Shown here piece after piece: positions 18,873 through 26,693 of a DNA stretch of 64,000 nucleotides. The position numbers and the translations under genes are program-made. The stretch lies in contig NZ_QCYJ01000084.1 in NCBI RefSeq assembly GCF_003123685.1, positions 744,001-808,000 of the forward strand. Reading direction: 5' to 3'. Every line of letters begins with the position of its first letter. Positions within the stretch are counted from its first letter, which is position 1. The notes beneath the pieces were generated by a model. That model saw nothing but the letters and a program-made list of their open reading frames with translations, ran no database searches and was not told the origin of the DNA. This DNA comes from Nocardia aurea (lineage in GTDB: Bacteria > Actinomycetota > Actinomycetes > Mycobacteriales > Mycobacteriaceae).

Positions 18873-19031
18873 GGGGCGGCTCTGTGCTCAGCGGCCGTAC
18901 GCGGCCGTGCCGGTGCGGCTGTGCGCTCGGTGGCGGCACGGGTGGTGCCGGGGCAGGGCGTGTGGTCGGCGGCGGTCGCGTCGGGGGCGGCTCTGTGCTC
19001 AGCGGCGGTAGCGGTCGCGTCGGGGGCGGCT
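18873..19031. repeat. Short GC-rich duplications over the dacB stop
   Basis: A 23-base block, GGGGCGGCTCTG then TGCTCAGCGGC, occurs at 18873-18895 and again at 18984-19006. A 21-base block starting GCGGTCGCGTCGG occurs at 18972-18992 and 19011-19031, a 39-base period. The dacB stop (18999-19001) lies inside the duplicated unit, so the end of the protein may vary between strains. The 18726-18998 gap holds no gene that I can support. Confidence 0.7.
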
Positions 19032-20324
19032 GGTGCGGCGGGCGCCGACGAGTAGGGCCAGGACCAGGACGACGCCGCCGACCAGCAGCAGTGTCTTCGT
19101 GGTCGACCGGTGGGCTTCGCCGTGGGGTTCGGCCTGCGTCACGGCGTCGTCGGAGGACGGCGGCGGCGGCGGCGGGGTGGCGAGGGGAGGGGCGTCCTTG
19201 GGCACGATGCGTTCGGGGGAGGGGAGCGTGCCGACCCGGGCGCCGCTCGGGAGCGCGAAACCGTAGTCGAGCAGGCGTGCGGCCTGCTCCCACGGGCGGA
19301 TCGGTTTCACGTCGGCCTGGAGCAGGGTCACCGTCAGTCGGCGGCCGCCGCGCTGGGCCGCGGCCACGAAGGTCTGGCGCGCGTCGTCGGTGAAACCGGT
19401 CTTGCCGCCGAGTGCGCCGTCGTAGTTGTAGAGCAGCTGGTTGTCGTTGCCGATGGGGAAGCCGGGGTGGTCGGTGTCGTCGGGATTCTTCGGATCCTTG
19501 GGGAATCCGGGGAAGTCGACCTGTTCGGTGTGGATCAGTTCGGCGAACAGGGGGATGGACATGGCCTCGCGGAACAGTGCCGACAGGTCGTAGGCCGAGG
19601 TACTCATCCCAGGACCGTCGAGTCCGGACGGTGTAGCGGCACGAGTATCCAAGGCGGACAGCGATTTCGCGAGATTGTTCATCTTCGTCACGGCCGCTTC
19701 GTCGCCGCCGAGCTGGGCCGCGACGGCATGGGCGGCGTCGTTGCCCGACGCCATGATGAGCGCCTGCATCAGCTGGAGATTGGTGTAGCGGCCACCGGGT
19801 CCGATGCCGACCCTGGTGCCGTCGACGTCGGCGTCGGCCTGGGTACCGATCACGGTCTTGTTCAGGTCGAGTGTGCGCAGTGCCACGGTCGCCAGCAGCA
19901 CCTTGATGGTGCTCGCGGGCCGATAGCGGCCGTGCGGATCCTTGGCGGCGAGCACTTCGCCGGTGTCGAGATCGGAAACCATCCACGAGGTCGCCGAAAT
20001 CTCTTCCGGCGCAACGGGTGCGCCCTTGGGCAGCACGACGCCGCATTCACCCATCCGAGCACCGCCGATGGGGGTGGCAGGGACAGCGAGCGCGCTCGGC
20101 GTCGGTTTTCCCGGCGCGGGCACTTCGGATTCGTCGATGGGAGCGGGCGGGCGTGTCTTCTGCGGGCAGGTATCGGTATTGGGCGTGGTGAACGGCGTGC
20201 TCGTCGTACTGCTCGACGGCTGGGCGTGCGACGACGCGATCGAGGCGAACCCCGGCACCGCCACCGCGAGTAGCGCGGAACCGAGGCAGAGGGTGGCGAG
20301 GAGGCGAAAATCCCGAAATTTCAT
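18999..20324 (-). CDS. dacB: D-alanyl-D-alanine carboxypeptidase (PBP5/DacB type)
   Basis: 441-residue exported serine peptidase that trims D-Ala from peptidoglycan stem peptides; S11 family. Seen: signal peptide MKFRDFRLLATLCLGSALLA at the start; a Ser/Thr/Pro-rich linker to about residue 85; catalytic triad motifs Ser138-Thr-Ile-Lys141, SGN at 193-195 and KTG at 308-310; and a C-terminal membrane helix TLLLVGGVVLVLALLVGA followed by a basic tail that anchors it to the membrane from outside. Start is the ATG at 20324, which begins the signal peptide. The reading frame before it has no ribosome site. It matches mycobacterial DacB1 by order and domain make-up. It is divergent from the exporter at 20488. 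Its 3' end lies in a short duplication. Confidence 0.94.
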   Translation of the reverse strand: MKFRDFRLLATLCLGSALLAVAVPGFASIASSHAQPSSSTTSTPFTTPNTDTCPQKTRPPAPIDESEVPAPGKPTPSALAVPATPIGGARMGECGVVLPKGAPVAPEEISATSWMVSDLDTGEVLAAKDPHGRYRPASTIKVLLATVALRTLDLNKTVIGTQADADVDGTRVGIGPGGRYTNLQLMQALIMASGNDAAHAVAAQLGGDEAAVTKMNNLAKSLSALDTRAATPSGLDGPGMSTSAYDLSALFREAMSIPLFAELIHTEQVDFPGFPKDPKNPDDTDHPGFPIGNDNQLLYNYDGALGGKTGFTDDARQTFVAAAQRGGRRLTVTLLQADVKPIRPWEQAARLLDYGFALPSGARVGTLPSPERIVPKDAPPLATPPPPPPSSDDAVTQAEPHGEAHRSTTKTLLLVGGVVLVLALLVGARRTSRPRRDRYRR

Positions 20325-20423
20325 CGGCTCAGAGCCTATCGGTCGCCCTCGTCCGATGCCGGTGCGCACGGTCACGCCCGGCGGGGCGCGATCGAGGGGT
20401 GCGAGAGAGTTCGCGGGCACATA

Positions 20424-20468
20424 TTGACATACTATCTCAAATGAGAGTTACTATCAAAATATAGTAAC
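20424..20468. promoter_or_regulatory. Promoter with two palindromes before the MFS/TetR operon
   Basis: TTGACA (20424-20429) is a consensus -35; TACTAT (20449-20454), 19 bases on, is the best -10. Overlapping it are CTCAAATGAG (20436-20445) and the inverted repeat GTTACTAT (20447-20454), six bases, ATAGTAAC (20461-20468). The AT-rich stretch stands out from its surroundings. It probably binds the TetR protein encoded at 22001. Confidence 0.72.
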
Positions 20469-20487
20469 CATCGGAAAAGGGTGCGAT

Positions 20488-22011
20488 ATGAAGACGGATT
20501 CCGCTCGGCGCTGGCTGGCGCTCGGCGCACTCGCGCTGGCGATGCTCACCATCGGACTCGACATGACGGTTCTGACGGTCGCGCTGCCGACGCTCGCGGT
20601 CGACCTGAACGCGAACAACGGTGCGCTGCAATGGTTCAGCTCCGCCTACACGCTCGCGCTGGCGGCCGTCATGCTGCCCGCGGGGGCGCTGGGTGACCGG
20701 TACGGACGCAAGAAGATCCTGCTCGCGGCGCTGATCCTGTTCGGGGTGGCCTCGCTGGCGTGCGCGTTCGCCACGTCATCAGGTCAGCTCATCGCGGCTC
20801 GCGTGGTGCTCGGCATCGCGGCGGCGGCCATGATGCCGCTGTCCATGGCGGTGCTTCCGGTGCTGTTCCCCGATTCCGGGGAGCGGGCGCGGGCCATGTC
20901 GATCTGGGTGACATCGACCGCGATCGGACTGCCGCTGGGCCCGATCCTCGGCGGATGGTTGATCGACAACTTCTGGTGGGGTTCGGTATTCCTGATCAAC
21001 GTCCCGATGGTGGTCGTCGGCGCGCTCGCGGTCGCCGCGCTCGTCCCGGAATCGCGCAACCCGGATCGGCGTCCACTCGATCCGATCGGCGCGCTGCTGT
21101 CGATGGCCGGAATGCTCGGCCTCACCTACGGATTCATCCGATTCGGGGACAGGGGCTGGGGCGATGTCGCGGCGTTGGCCGTCCTCGCCGCGGGGGTCGC
21201 GGCGCTCGGGGCGTTCCTGCTGTGGCAGCGCCGCGCGGCGTTCCCGCTCGTCGATCTGGCGCTGTTCCGCGCACCCGGCTTCCGCTGGGGCGCGGTGTTC
21301 ACCGTCCTGATCACCTTCGGCATGTTCGGCTTGTTCTTCACCGTGCCGCAGTACTACCAGTCGGTCCTCGGCACCGACGCGCTCGGCAGCGGCGTGCGAC
21401 TGCTGCCGCTGATCGGTGGGCTGGTCGTCGGCACGCGCCTGTGTGACAGGCTGCTGCCGAGGCTGGGGGCGGGTCCGCTTGTCACCTCGGGCCTGGTGAC
21501 GCTCGCGATCGGTCTCGGCCTCGGCGCGCTGACCACCGCGGGCAGCCCGTACTGGTACGGCGCGCTGTGGATCGCGCTCACCGGCGCGGGCATGGGTATC
21601 GCGATGCCGGTCGGCATGGCCGTCGCCATCGATGACCTGGAGGTGGCGCGCGCCGGGATGGGCTCGGCGCTGTTGCAGGCCATGCGCCAGGCGGCGGGCA
21701 CCATCGCGGTGGCGTTGCTCGGCACCGTGTCGGCGACCGTCTACCGCCACGAATTGGGCACGCTGGACGTCGATCCGATTCGCGACAGCGTGAATTCCGG
21801 TGTGGCGGCGGCGAAGGCGTCGGGTGATCCGGCGGTGCTGGAGCAGGTGCAAGCGGCCTTCGTCGGCGGCATGGACGCCATGCTGTGGGTGTGCGCCGCG
21901 ATCTGCGCGGTGGCGGTACCGCTGGCGATCCGGGTGCTGCCCAGAGGCCGTGCGACGCTAACGGAAGCGAAGGTTGCCGTCGATACGCCAGAATCGACAC
22001 ATGTCGGTTGA
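20488..22011 (+). CDS. MFS drug exporter, DHA2 family
   Basis: 507-residue proton-driven exporter of the 14-helix DHA2 group, the second of this group in the window. Seen: LDMTVLTVALPTLAVDL in helix 1, WFSSAYTLALAAVMLPAG, motif A GALGDRYGRKKILL, and the helix 5 motif C region GLPLGPILGGWLID. Start is the ATG at 20488 after GGAAAAGGGTGCG. It overlaps the downstream TetR gene by 11 bases, so both are one transcript under the palindromic promoter at 20424-20468. The pairing with a co-transcribed repressor indicates induction by a substrate. The related mycobacterial neighbour at this place is a sugar-transporter-like MFS, but the sequence here reads as a drug exporter. Confidence 0.9.
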   Translation: MKTDSARRWLALGALALAMLTIGLDMTVLTVALPTLAVDLNANNGALQWFSSAYTLALAAVMLPAGALGDRYGRKKILLAALILFGVASLACAFATSSGQLIAARVVLGIAAAAMMPLSMAVLPVLFPDSGERARAMSIWVTSTAIGLPLGPILGGWLIDNFWWGSVFLINVPMVVVGALAVAALVPESRNPDRRPLDPIGALLSMAGMLGLTYGFIRFGDRGWGDVAALAVLAAGVAALGAFLLWQRRAAFPLVDLALFRAPGFRWGAVFTVLITFGMFGLFFTVPQYYQSVLGTDALGSGVRLLPLIGGLVVGTRLCDRLLPRLGAGPLVTSGLVTLAIGLGLGALTTAGSPYWYGALWIALTGAGMGIAMPVGMAVAIDDLEVARAGMGSALLQAMRQAAGTIAVALLGTVSATVYRHELGTLDVDPIRDSVNSGVAAAKASGDPAVLEQVQAAFVGGMDAMLWVCAAICAVAVPLAIRVLPRGRATLTEAKVAVDTPESTHVG

Positions 22012-22627
22012 CTCACCCGGTGACGGGACCGCGGCGCAGGCCCTGCCGGAGACGCAGGGCCTGCGCGAGCGGAAGAAGGAACGCACTCGTCGCTCGATCA
22101 GGTCGGAGGCGTTCCGACTCTTCCGTGAGCAGGGCTACAACGAGACGACCGTCGAACAGATCGCGCAGGTGGCGGAGGTCTCGCCGAGCACTTTCTTCCG
22201 CTACTTCCCGTCCAAGGAACAGTTGGTGGTCACCGACGACCTCGATCCACTGTTGATCGAGGCGATCCGCAGGCAACCGCGCGACGCCCCACCGCTGACG
22301 GCGTTCCGCGAGGCGGTGGTCACGGTCTTCTCGAATCTGTCCGGTGAGGAGCTGGCGTTCGAACAGGAACGCCAGGCGCTGCTGTACCACGTCCCGGATC
22401 TGCGCGCGGCCGTCACCAGGGAGTTCGAGCGCAACATCGATCTCATCTGCGGCCTGCTCGCCGAACATCTCCATCGTGACGAAGCCGATTTCGAGGTGCG
22501 CGTCACGGCGGGCGCCGTCGCGGGATGCATTCTCGCCATCACCAAAATGGTTCCGATGAACCCGGAGAACATCAGCCGAGCGCTGACGTTCATGGAAGCG
22601 GGCTTTCCCCTGCGCGGCGAAAACTGA
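22001..22627 (+). CDS. TetR-family regulator co-transcribed with an MFS exporter
   Basis: 208-residue TetR protein. Seen: LRERKKERTRRSIRSEAFRL near residues 21-40, then the helix-turn-helix TTVEQIAQVAEVSPSTFFRYF around 48-70 with PSKEQLV after it. This group, with the LRERKK start and STFFRYFPSK, is the common mycobacterial efflux repressor type. The C-terminal half includes TAGAVAGCILAITKMV. Start ATG at 22001 lies inside the end of the exporter gene, so translation is coupled. It most likely binds the palindromes at 20436-20468 before the operon. It is convergent with the gene at 22661. Confidence 0.88.
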   Translation: MSVDSPGDGTAAQALPETQGLRERKKERTRRSIRSEAFRLFREQGYNETTVEQIAQVAEVSPSTFFRYFPSKEQLVVTDDLDPLLIEAIRRQPRDAPPLTAFREAVVTVFSNLSGEELAFEQERQALLYHVPDLRAAVTREFERNIDLICGLLAEHLHRDEADFEVRVTAGAVAGCILAITKMVPMNPENISRALTFMEAGFPLRGEN

Positions 22628-22660
22628 ACTCCGGGAAGGGGGCTCGCGCCCGCTCTCGAA

Positions 22661-23347
22661 CTACTCGGCCTTCGGGCCGGTGACCGGGCAGCCGTGGGCC
22701 AGCGGGCCGAGCAGCGTGCTGTTGTCGTAGAAGTGCTCGAGTTCGAGAATGCGCAGGTCCTCGCTGACCCTGGCGATGGTGACGCCGAACATCTCGATCA
22801 GCTCGCCGGTGGGCTGATGTTCGCGGTACGGGCCTTCGTACTTGCCCCAGTGCCGCCAGCGGAAGGTGACGTTCGGCGGGCCCGCCATCACTTCCAGCAC
22901 CTCCCAGAAGAACCCGCCGGGCATGGCGGTGTGGAAGATGTGGTGCGAACTCTCGAAGGACTCGTTCGCGCCGTCGTAGTAGGGATTGTCGCCGATCAGG
23001 ATGTTGTAGCTGCCGATCCTGGCGAATTCCTCGGCGTCCTGCCACTGGCCGCCGTTCACGCGCCCGCGGTAGTGCTCGGCCACCAGCGACACCCAGGTCG
23101 CCGGATCCTTCTTGTGCGAGATCTCCATCTCGAACACCCGGACCAGATCTTCGACGATCGCCTCGAGCGAACCCGGCGCGTGATCGGTGGTGCGCTCACG
23201 CGGCACGGTGATTTCGGTCAGGTGGTAGTCCGGCGCCTCTTCGCGCCAGTCCTCGGGTGCGGCCGCCGCGACCACGGCGTTCCGGCCTTGCAGCCACAGC
23301 GGTGTGGCCGCTTCTTCCTGCGTCGAATCGGTTGTATCAACTGTCAT
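22661..23347 (-). CDS. NTF2/SnoaL-like protein related to plant pathogen-related protein
   Basis: 228-residue soluble protein. Its central and C-terminal parts resemble, from memory, the plant 'pathogen-related protein' (PRp1) family: RVFEMEISHKKDP, the run FESSHHIFHTAMPGGFFWEV, VMAGPPNVTFRWRHWGKYEG and PTGELIEMFGVTIARV followed by FYD. The predicted fold is a SnoaL/NTF2 alpha+beta barrel with a hydrophobic pocket. No enzyme activity is known to me. The ATG at 23347 follows GACGAGAACGAA; an upstream in-frame ATG at 23416 would overlap a palindrome. The gene lies 96 bases downstream of phhA in the same direction with an operator-like palindrome between them, so it has its own regulation. Confidence 0.72.
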   Translation of the reverse strand: MTVDTTDSTQEEAATPLWLQGRNAVVAAAAPEDWREEAPDYHLTEITVPRERTTDHAPGSLEAIVEDLVRVFEMEISHKKDPATWVSLVAEHYRGRVNGGQWQDAEEFARIGSYNILIGDNPYYDGANESFESSHHIFHTAMPGGFFWEVLEVMAGPPNVTFRWRHWGKYEGPYREHQPTGELIEMFGVTIARVSEDLRILELEHFYDNSTLLGPLAHGCPVTGPKAE

Positions 23348-23390
23348 TTCGTTCTCGTCCCGTAGGCTGTGTCGGACGCGAAAGACCGTA

Positions 23391-23410
23391 ACAGCCGACC
23401 GGTCGGTTGT
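23391..23410. promoter_or_regulatory. CCGACCGGTCGG-type operator before the NTF2-like gene
   Basis: ACAGCCGACCGGTCGGTTGT: 20 bases, nine of ten symmetric pairs, typical of a TetR-family operator. It sits 44 bases before the ATG of the gene at 22661-23347. Which regulator binds is unknown; the TetR gene at 22001 is close but has its own, different palindromes. Confidence 0.65.
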
Positions 23411-23443
23411 CATCACGAGGGATAGCGCAGGGCTCGACGTAAG

Positions 23444-24367
23444 TTATTGCGCAACTGGGACATTGGCGTGAGTGGGCAGGTGGCGGGCGCGCAGCGGAGT
23501 TTCGTCGTCCATGGACTCGAAGAACGCGCCGATGACATCCTCGATCTCCGACATCGATTCCGCGCAGAACAGAATCGGTTGATAATGCGTGATGTCGTAG
23601 ACGCCGGTGCCCATGGCGAACACGTCGAGCGGACGCAGTTCGGCCCTGCGGAATTCGTCGATCTCCCCGTAGGAGGAGAGCAGTCCCGCTCCGTAGCAGC
23701 GGATTTCGCCGTGCTCGCGCAGCACGCCGAATTCGAGGGAGAACCAGAAGACATCGGCGAGGAATTTCAGCGCCGCGTCGGTCCGCAACCGGGCGACCGC
23801 CGCGCCGGCCGCTTCGTAGATCGCGGCGAAGCGGGGACTGGCGAGCTGGGTGGCATGGCCGATGATCTCGTGGATCGCATCGGGTTCCGGGGTGTAGAGC
23901 GGGGCCGAGTGATGGCGGATGTACTGGGTCGAATGGAAGATCCGGTCGGCGAAGGAGCCGAAGAACTCGCGCAACGGCACCAGCCCCGCGGCGGGCACGT
24001 AGCGAAAACCGGTCAGCGGCGTCAGCGCGGCGGAGATCTCGTCCAGTTGCGGTATGTGGTCGGTGGGCAGCGCGAGACGCCGGGCCGCCGCGAGCACCTC
24101 CGCGGACGCGAGGCCGCGATGTTTGCGCGCGAGTTCGATCGAGACCGTCCGCCACACCTGTTCCTCGGCCTCGGTGTAGGCGATTCTCGGGGTGGGCGCG
24201 CCCGGGGTGTATTCCAGCGCGCACGCCGCGATCGCGTTGCGGCGTGCGCGGTACGCCGGATCGTGCACGCCGGGATGCTCGGTGCTCAGGTGCACCGTCA
24301 CATCGCCGTCACCGGTCCGCGTCACCGGCGAATACAGCTGGGCCTCGGTGAACATATCTCGATGCAA
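23444..24367 (-). CDS. phhA: Phenylalanine 4-monooxygenase
   Basis: 307-residue pterin-dependent non-heme iron hydroxylase converting phenylalanine to tyrosine. Seen: the iron triad His166 and His171 in PDAIHEIIGHATQL and Glu212 in FWFSLEFGV; TGFRYVPAAGLVPLREFF near residues 119-136; YTPEPD. Length is like other bacterial enzymes, with no regulatory ACT domain. Start is the ATG at 24367; a second ATG four codons on (24355) is equally possible. No pterin-4a-carbinolamine dehydratase gene is visible nearby, so cofactor recycling must come from elsewhere. The gene is followed by the NTF2-like gene at 22661. The 288 bases upstream, to 24655, hold nothing I can name. Confidence 0.94.
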   Translation of the reverse strand: MHRDMFTEAQLYSPVTRTGDGDVTVHLSTEHPGVHDPAYRARRNAIAACALEYTPGAPTPRIAYTEAEEQVWRTVSIELARKHRGLASAEVLAAARRLALPTDHIPQLDEISAALTPLTGFRYVPAAGLVPLREFFGSFADRIFHSTQYIRHHSAPLYTPEPDAIHEIIGHATQLASPRFAAIYEAAGAAVARLRTDAALKFLADVFWFSLEFGVLREHGEIRCYGAGLLSSYGEIDEFRRAELRPLDVFAMGTGVYDITHYQPILFCAESMSEIEDVIGAFFESMDDETPLRARHLPTHANVPVAQ

Positions 24368-24655
24368 GCACCGCGTGGCCGATCCGACAACGAACCCACG
24401 CGCGACTGCGCAGATTGCCTAGCTGATTGTGATTCATCGTGCCCGATCCGAGACGTGGGCCCGCACACGGTTGCGAATCCGGCCGGTTCGTCGTCGAGTC
24501 TCCGACCAGGAACACCCGGACGCGATATCCGACGGGGTTCGGAATTTGCGAAGGTTGCGTGGCCGCCGTGCGTCGCCGACGCCCACTGTCTGAGCCATTT
24601 GCCACGTATGAGCGGGCCGGATGCCGCAAGATGACGACAGCACGAAGGAGGGCGC

Positions 24656-24862
24656 ATGGAATGCGTGCGGGTCGATCTCGACCAGAAATTGTTGGCCGCT
24701 GCCGCCGCCATAATGGGGACATCCAACAGCAATGCCACCGTCAACGAGGCGCTGCGTCGGATCGTGGTGCACGAGCGCCAACTCCATCATCTGGAACGGT
24801 TGGCCTCGGGGGCGCTGAGCGCACTGTCGGGAGCGGAGATCGTCACCGTGGCAGGCGGTTAG
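24656..24862 (+). CDS. VapB-family antitoxin-like protein without a toxin
   Basis: 68-residue protein beginning MECVRVDLDQKLLAAAAAIM, then TSNSNATVNEALRRIVVHER. This is the ribbon-helix-helix plus short helix pattern of VapB/DUF2191 antitoxins, which bind their own promoter and a VapC PIN-domain RNase. AAGGAGG at 24645-24651 sits four bases before the ATG, so it is well translated. The next gene, 57 bases on, is radC, not a PIN toxin, and no VapC-like frame occurs near on either strand. It may be a remnant of a toxin-antitoxin pair, a free-standing regulator of radC, or an antitoxin acting in trans. The C-terminus, which normally grips VapC, ends ALSALSGAEIVTVAGG. Confidence 0.75.
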   Translation: MECVRVDLDQKLLAAAAAIMGTSNSNATVNEALRRIVVHERQLHHLERLASGALSALSGAEIVTVAGG

Positions 24863-24919
24863 TCTGTCGGTGCCCGCTGGCATGATTCGAGCCCACCAAC
24901 GCATTCGAGGGGGCTGCGC

Positions 24920-25603
24920 ATGTCGGTACCGATCGCGAATCTGCCTTTCGGCCAGCGGCCGAGGGAGCGACTGCTCACCCTCGGCCCGCGGGTACTGAGC
25001 GACAGCGAACTCCTCGCCCTGCTGCTCGGGCACGGCAGGCGCGGGGAGAGCGCGTTGGACATGGCCGCCGAGTTGCTGGCCGAGCACGGCGGAATCGCCG
25101 GACTCGCCGCCGCCAGGCCCGAGGAATTGGCCAGGCGGGCCGGTGTTGGACCCGCCAAGGCCGCGGCGATCGCGGCCGCCTTCCAACTCGGTACCAGGGT
25201 GCGCCACAGTATCGACCTCGCGCCGCGCCTGGAGAGCGCCGCCGATGTGGTCGGCGTCGCGGGCCCACTGTTCGCCGGTGAACGGGTGGAACGGCTACTC
25301 GTGCTCGTCTGCGATACCCAGCACCGGCTCAGACAGAAGGTTTTCGTCGCCGAGGGCGCGATCGATCACGTGGCCGTCCCGGTGCGCGAGATCCTGAACA
25401 CCGTGCTGCGCCACGACGGACGTGCCTTCGCGATCGTGCACAACCACCCCTCCGGCGACCCCGCGCCCAGCCTCGACGATCGCCGCGCCACCAGTCTGCT
25501 GGTGGAGGCCGCGCGCACCGTCGGGCTGCGTTTCCTCGATCACGTGGTGGTGGCGGGGCAGGACTGGGCACGGGCCGCGCCGCTGCCGCACGGCGGCGAT
25601 TGA
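24920..25603 (+). CDS. radC: RadC-family JAB/MPN domain protein
   Basis: 227-residue protein of the RadC family. Seen: an N-terminal helix-hairpin-helix part with RERLLTLGPRVLSDSELLA and GVGPAKAAAIAAAFQLG, then a JAMM/MPN+ domain with the zinc motif His174-Asn-His176-Pro-Ser-Gly-Asp and a following Ser and Asp (SLDD to residue 187). This is a metallopeptidase-type site. Despite the name, a role in DNA repair has not been shown. Length is normal. The ATG at 24920 follows GAGGGGGCTGCGC. It is tightly behind the VapB-like gene (57 bases), and the two could share a transcript. A hydrolase follows after about 100 bases. Confidence 0.93.
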   Translation: MSVPIANLPFGQRPRERLLTLGPRVLSDSELLALLLGHGRRGESALDMAAELLAEHGGIAGLAAARPEELARRAGVGPAKAAAIAAAFQLGTRVRHSIDLAPRLESAADVVGVAGPLFAGERVERLLVLVCDTQHRLRQKVFVAEGAIDHVAVPVREILNTVLRHDGRAFAIVHNHPSGDPAPSLDDRRATSLLVEAARTVGLRFLDHVVVAGQDWARAAPLPHGGD

Positions 25604-25706
25604 GCCGACGGTCCGCGCCCGCGATCGCGCGAGGCGTACGGGCCGATGTTCGCCCGCCGTCCCGCCCTGCGCATACTTTGTGCGGAGATCTCACGGAAGG
25701 CGGTTG

Positions 25707-26621
25707 ATGAACCAGCGGGCTACGGACGGTCGCGACGGCGGCGCACCTCCGATCGGCGGTCACCACCGGGTGGCGGGACATCAGTTGTTCCTGCACTCGT
25801 CCGGCGAAGGCGGTCCCGCCGTGGTGTTCCTGCCCGGTGCGAGTTCGGTCGGTCTCGACTATCTGAAGATCCACGAGGCGGTCGCCGCGTTCACGACCTC
25901 GGTCCTCTACGACCGCGGCGGCACCGGCTGGAGCGATCGCGTCGATCTGCCCCGCACCGCGAGCGAGGTCGCGGCAGAACTGCATTCCCTGCTCTCGACC
26001 GCGGGTATCGCGGGACCCTATGTCCTGGTGGCGCATTCGCTGGGCGGAGCGTACGCGCGCCGCTTCGCGCAGATGTTCCCCGGTGACGTGGCGGGTCTGG
26101 TCGCCCTCGAATCGTTCTCCGAGGACTGGGATACCCACATGCCCGCCGACCTGCATTTGGACCAGACCCCCGACACCGTCCCGGGCAGATTCCAGACCAC
26201 CCTGCTGCGCGCGCTGTCGCGGCCCTTCTACCGGAAGATGTTCGCGGACTGGCCCGCCGAGATCCGCAAGCCGCTCGTCGCGGGCCACGTCAGCCGGGAA
26301 TGGATGGTGAACGGGACGAAGGAACGCGGCAATACGACCGCGCTGCGCGACGAACTGAAGGCCGGTCCGCCCTTCCCCGACATCCCCCTGATCGCCATGG
26401 CGGCGCTGGGCGCCGATTCCGGCCAACGGCTTTCGCTGTCGAAGACGATGCTGGGGCAACTGAACGCGAGCAAGGAGCGGCTCTACACCGCCATGGCCGA
26501 TTCGGTCACCGACGGCGAATACCGGCCGCTGCCCGATGCCAAGCACAGCACCGTGCAACTCGACGCTCCCGACGCGATCGTCGAGGCCATCCGCGACGTG
26601 CACGCCCGCGCCACCCACTGA
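25707..26621 (+). CDS. Alpha/beta-hydrolase
   Basis: 304-residue hydrolase. Seen: LPGASSVGLDYLK near residues 42-54 as the oxyanion region, LYDRGGTGWSDR at 67-78, and the nucleophile elbow AHSLGGAYARRF with Ser111. His is likely in DAKHSTVQLDAP near the C-terminus. The arrangement resembles the haloalkane dehalogenase/esterase branch, but the usual acid cannot be fixed by eye. Ribosome site GGAAGG, ATG at 25707. Convergent with sdhB; the terminator at 26644 lies between. No operon partner or substrate can be named. Confidence 0.78.
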   Translation: MNQRATDGRDGGAPPIGGHHRVAGHQLFLHSSGEGGPAVVFLPGASSVGLDYLKIHEAVAAFTTSVLYDRGGTGWSDRVDLPRTASEVAAELHSLLSTAGIAGPYVLVAHSLGGAYARRFAQMFPGDVAGLVALESFSEDWDTHMPADLHLDQTPDTVPGRFQTTLLRALSRPFYRKMFADWPAEIRKPLVAGHVSREWMVNGTKERGNTTALRDELKAGPPFPDIPLIAMAALGADSGQRLSLSKTMLGQLNASKERLYTAMADSVTDGEYRPLPDAKHSTVQLDAPDAIVEAIRDVHARATH

Positions 26622-26643
26622 CCGCGACATCGTCCAAAAGCGA

Positions 26644-26674
26644 AGGCCGCCCGCACCTTTCGGTGGGACGGCCT
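26644..26674 (-). terminator. Terminator of the sdhCDAB operon
   Basis: Read on the minus strand: AGGCCGTCCCACC, a GAAA loop, GGTGCGGGCGGCCT, with one mismatch and a one-base bulge, followed by TTCGCTTTTGG. The T-run makes it a convincing intrinsic terminator 20 bases after the sdhB stop. It may also stop the convergent hydrolase transcript. Confidence 0.75.
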
Positions 26675-26693
26675 GCGCGGCGCCTTCGTGGGG

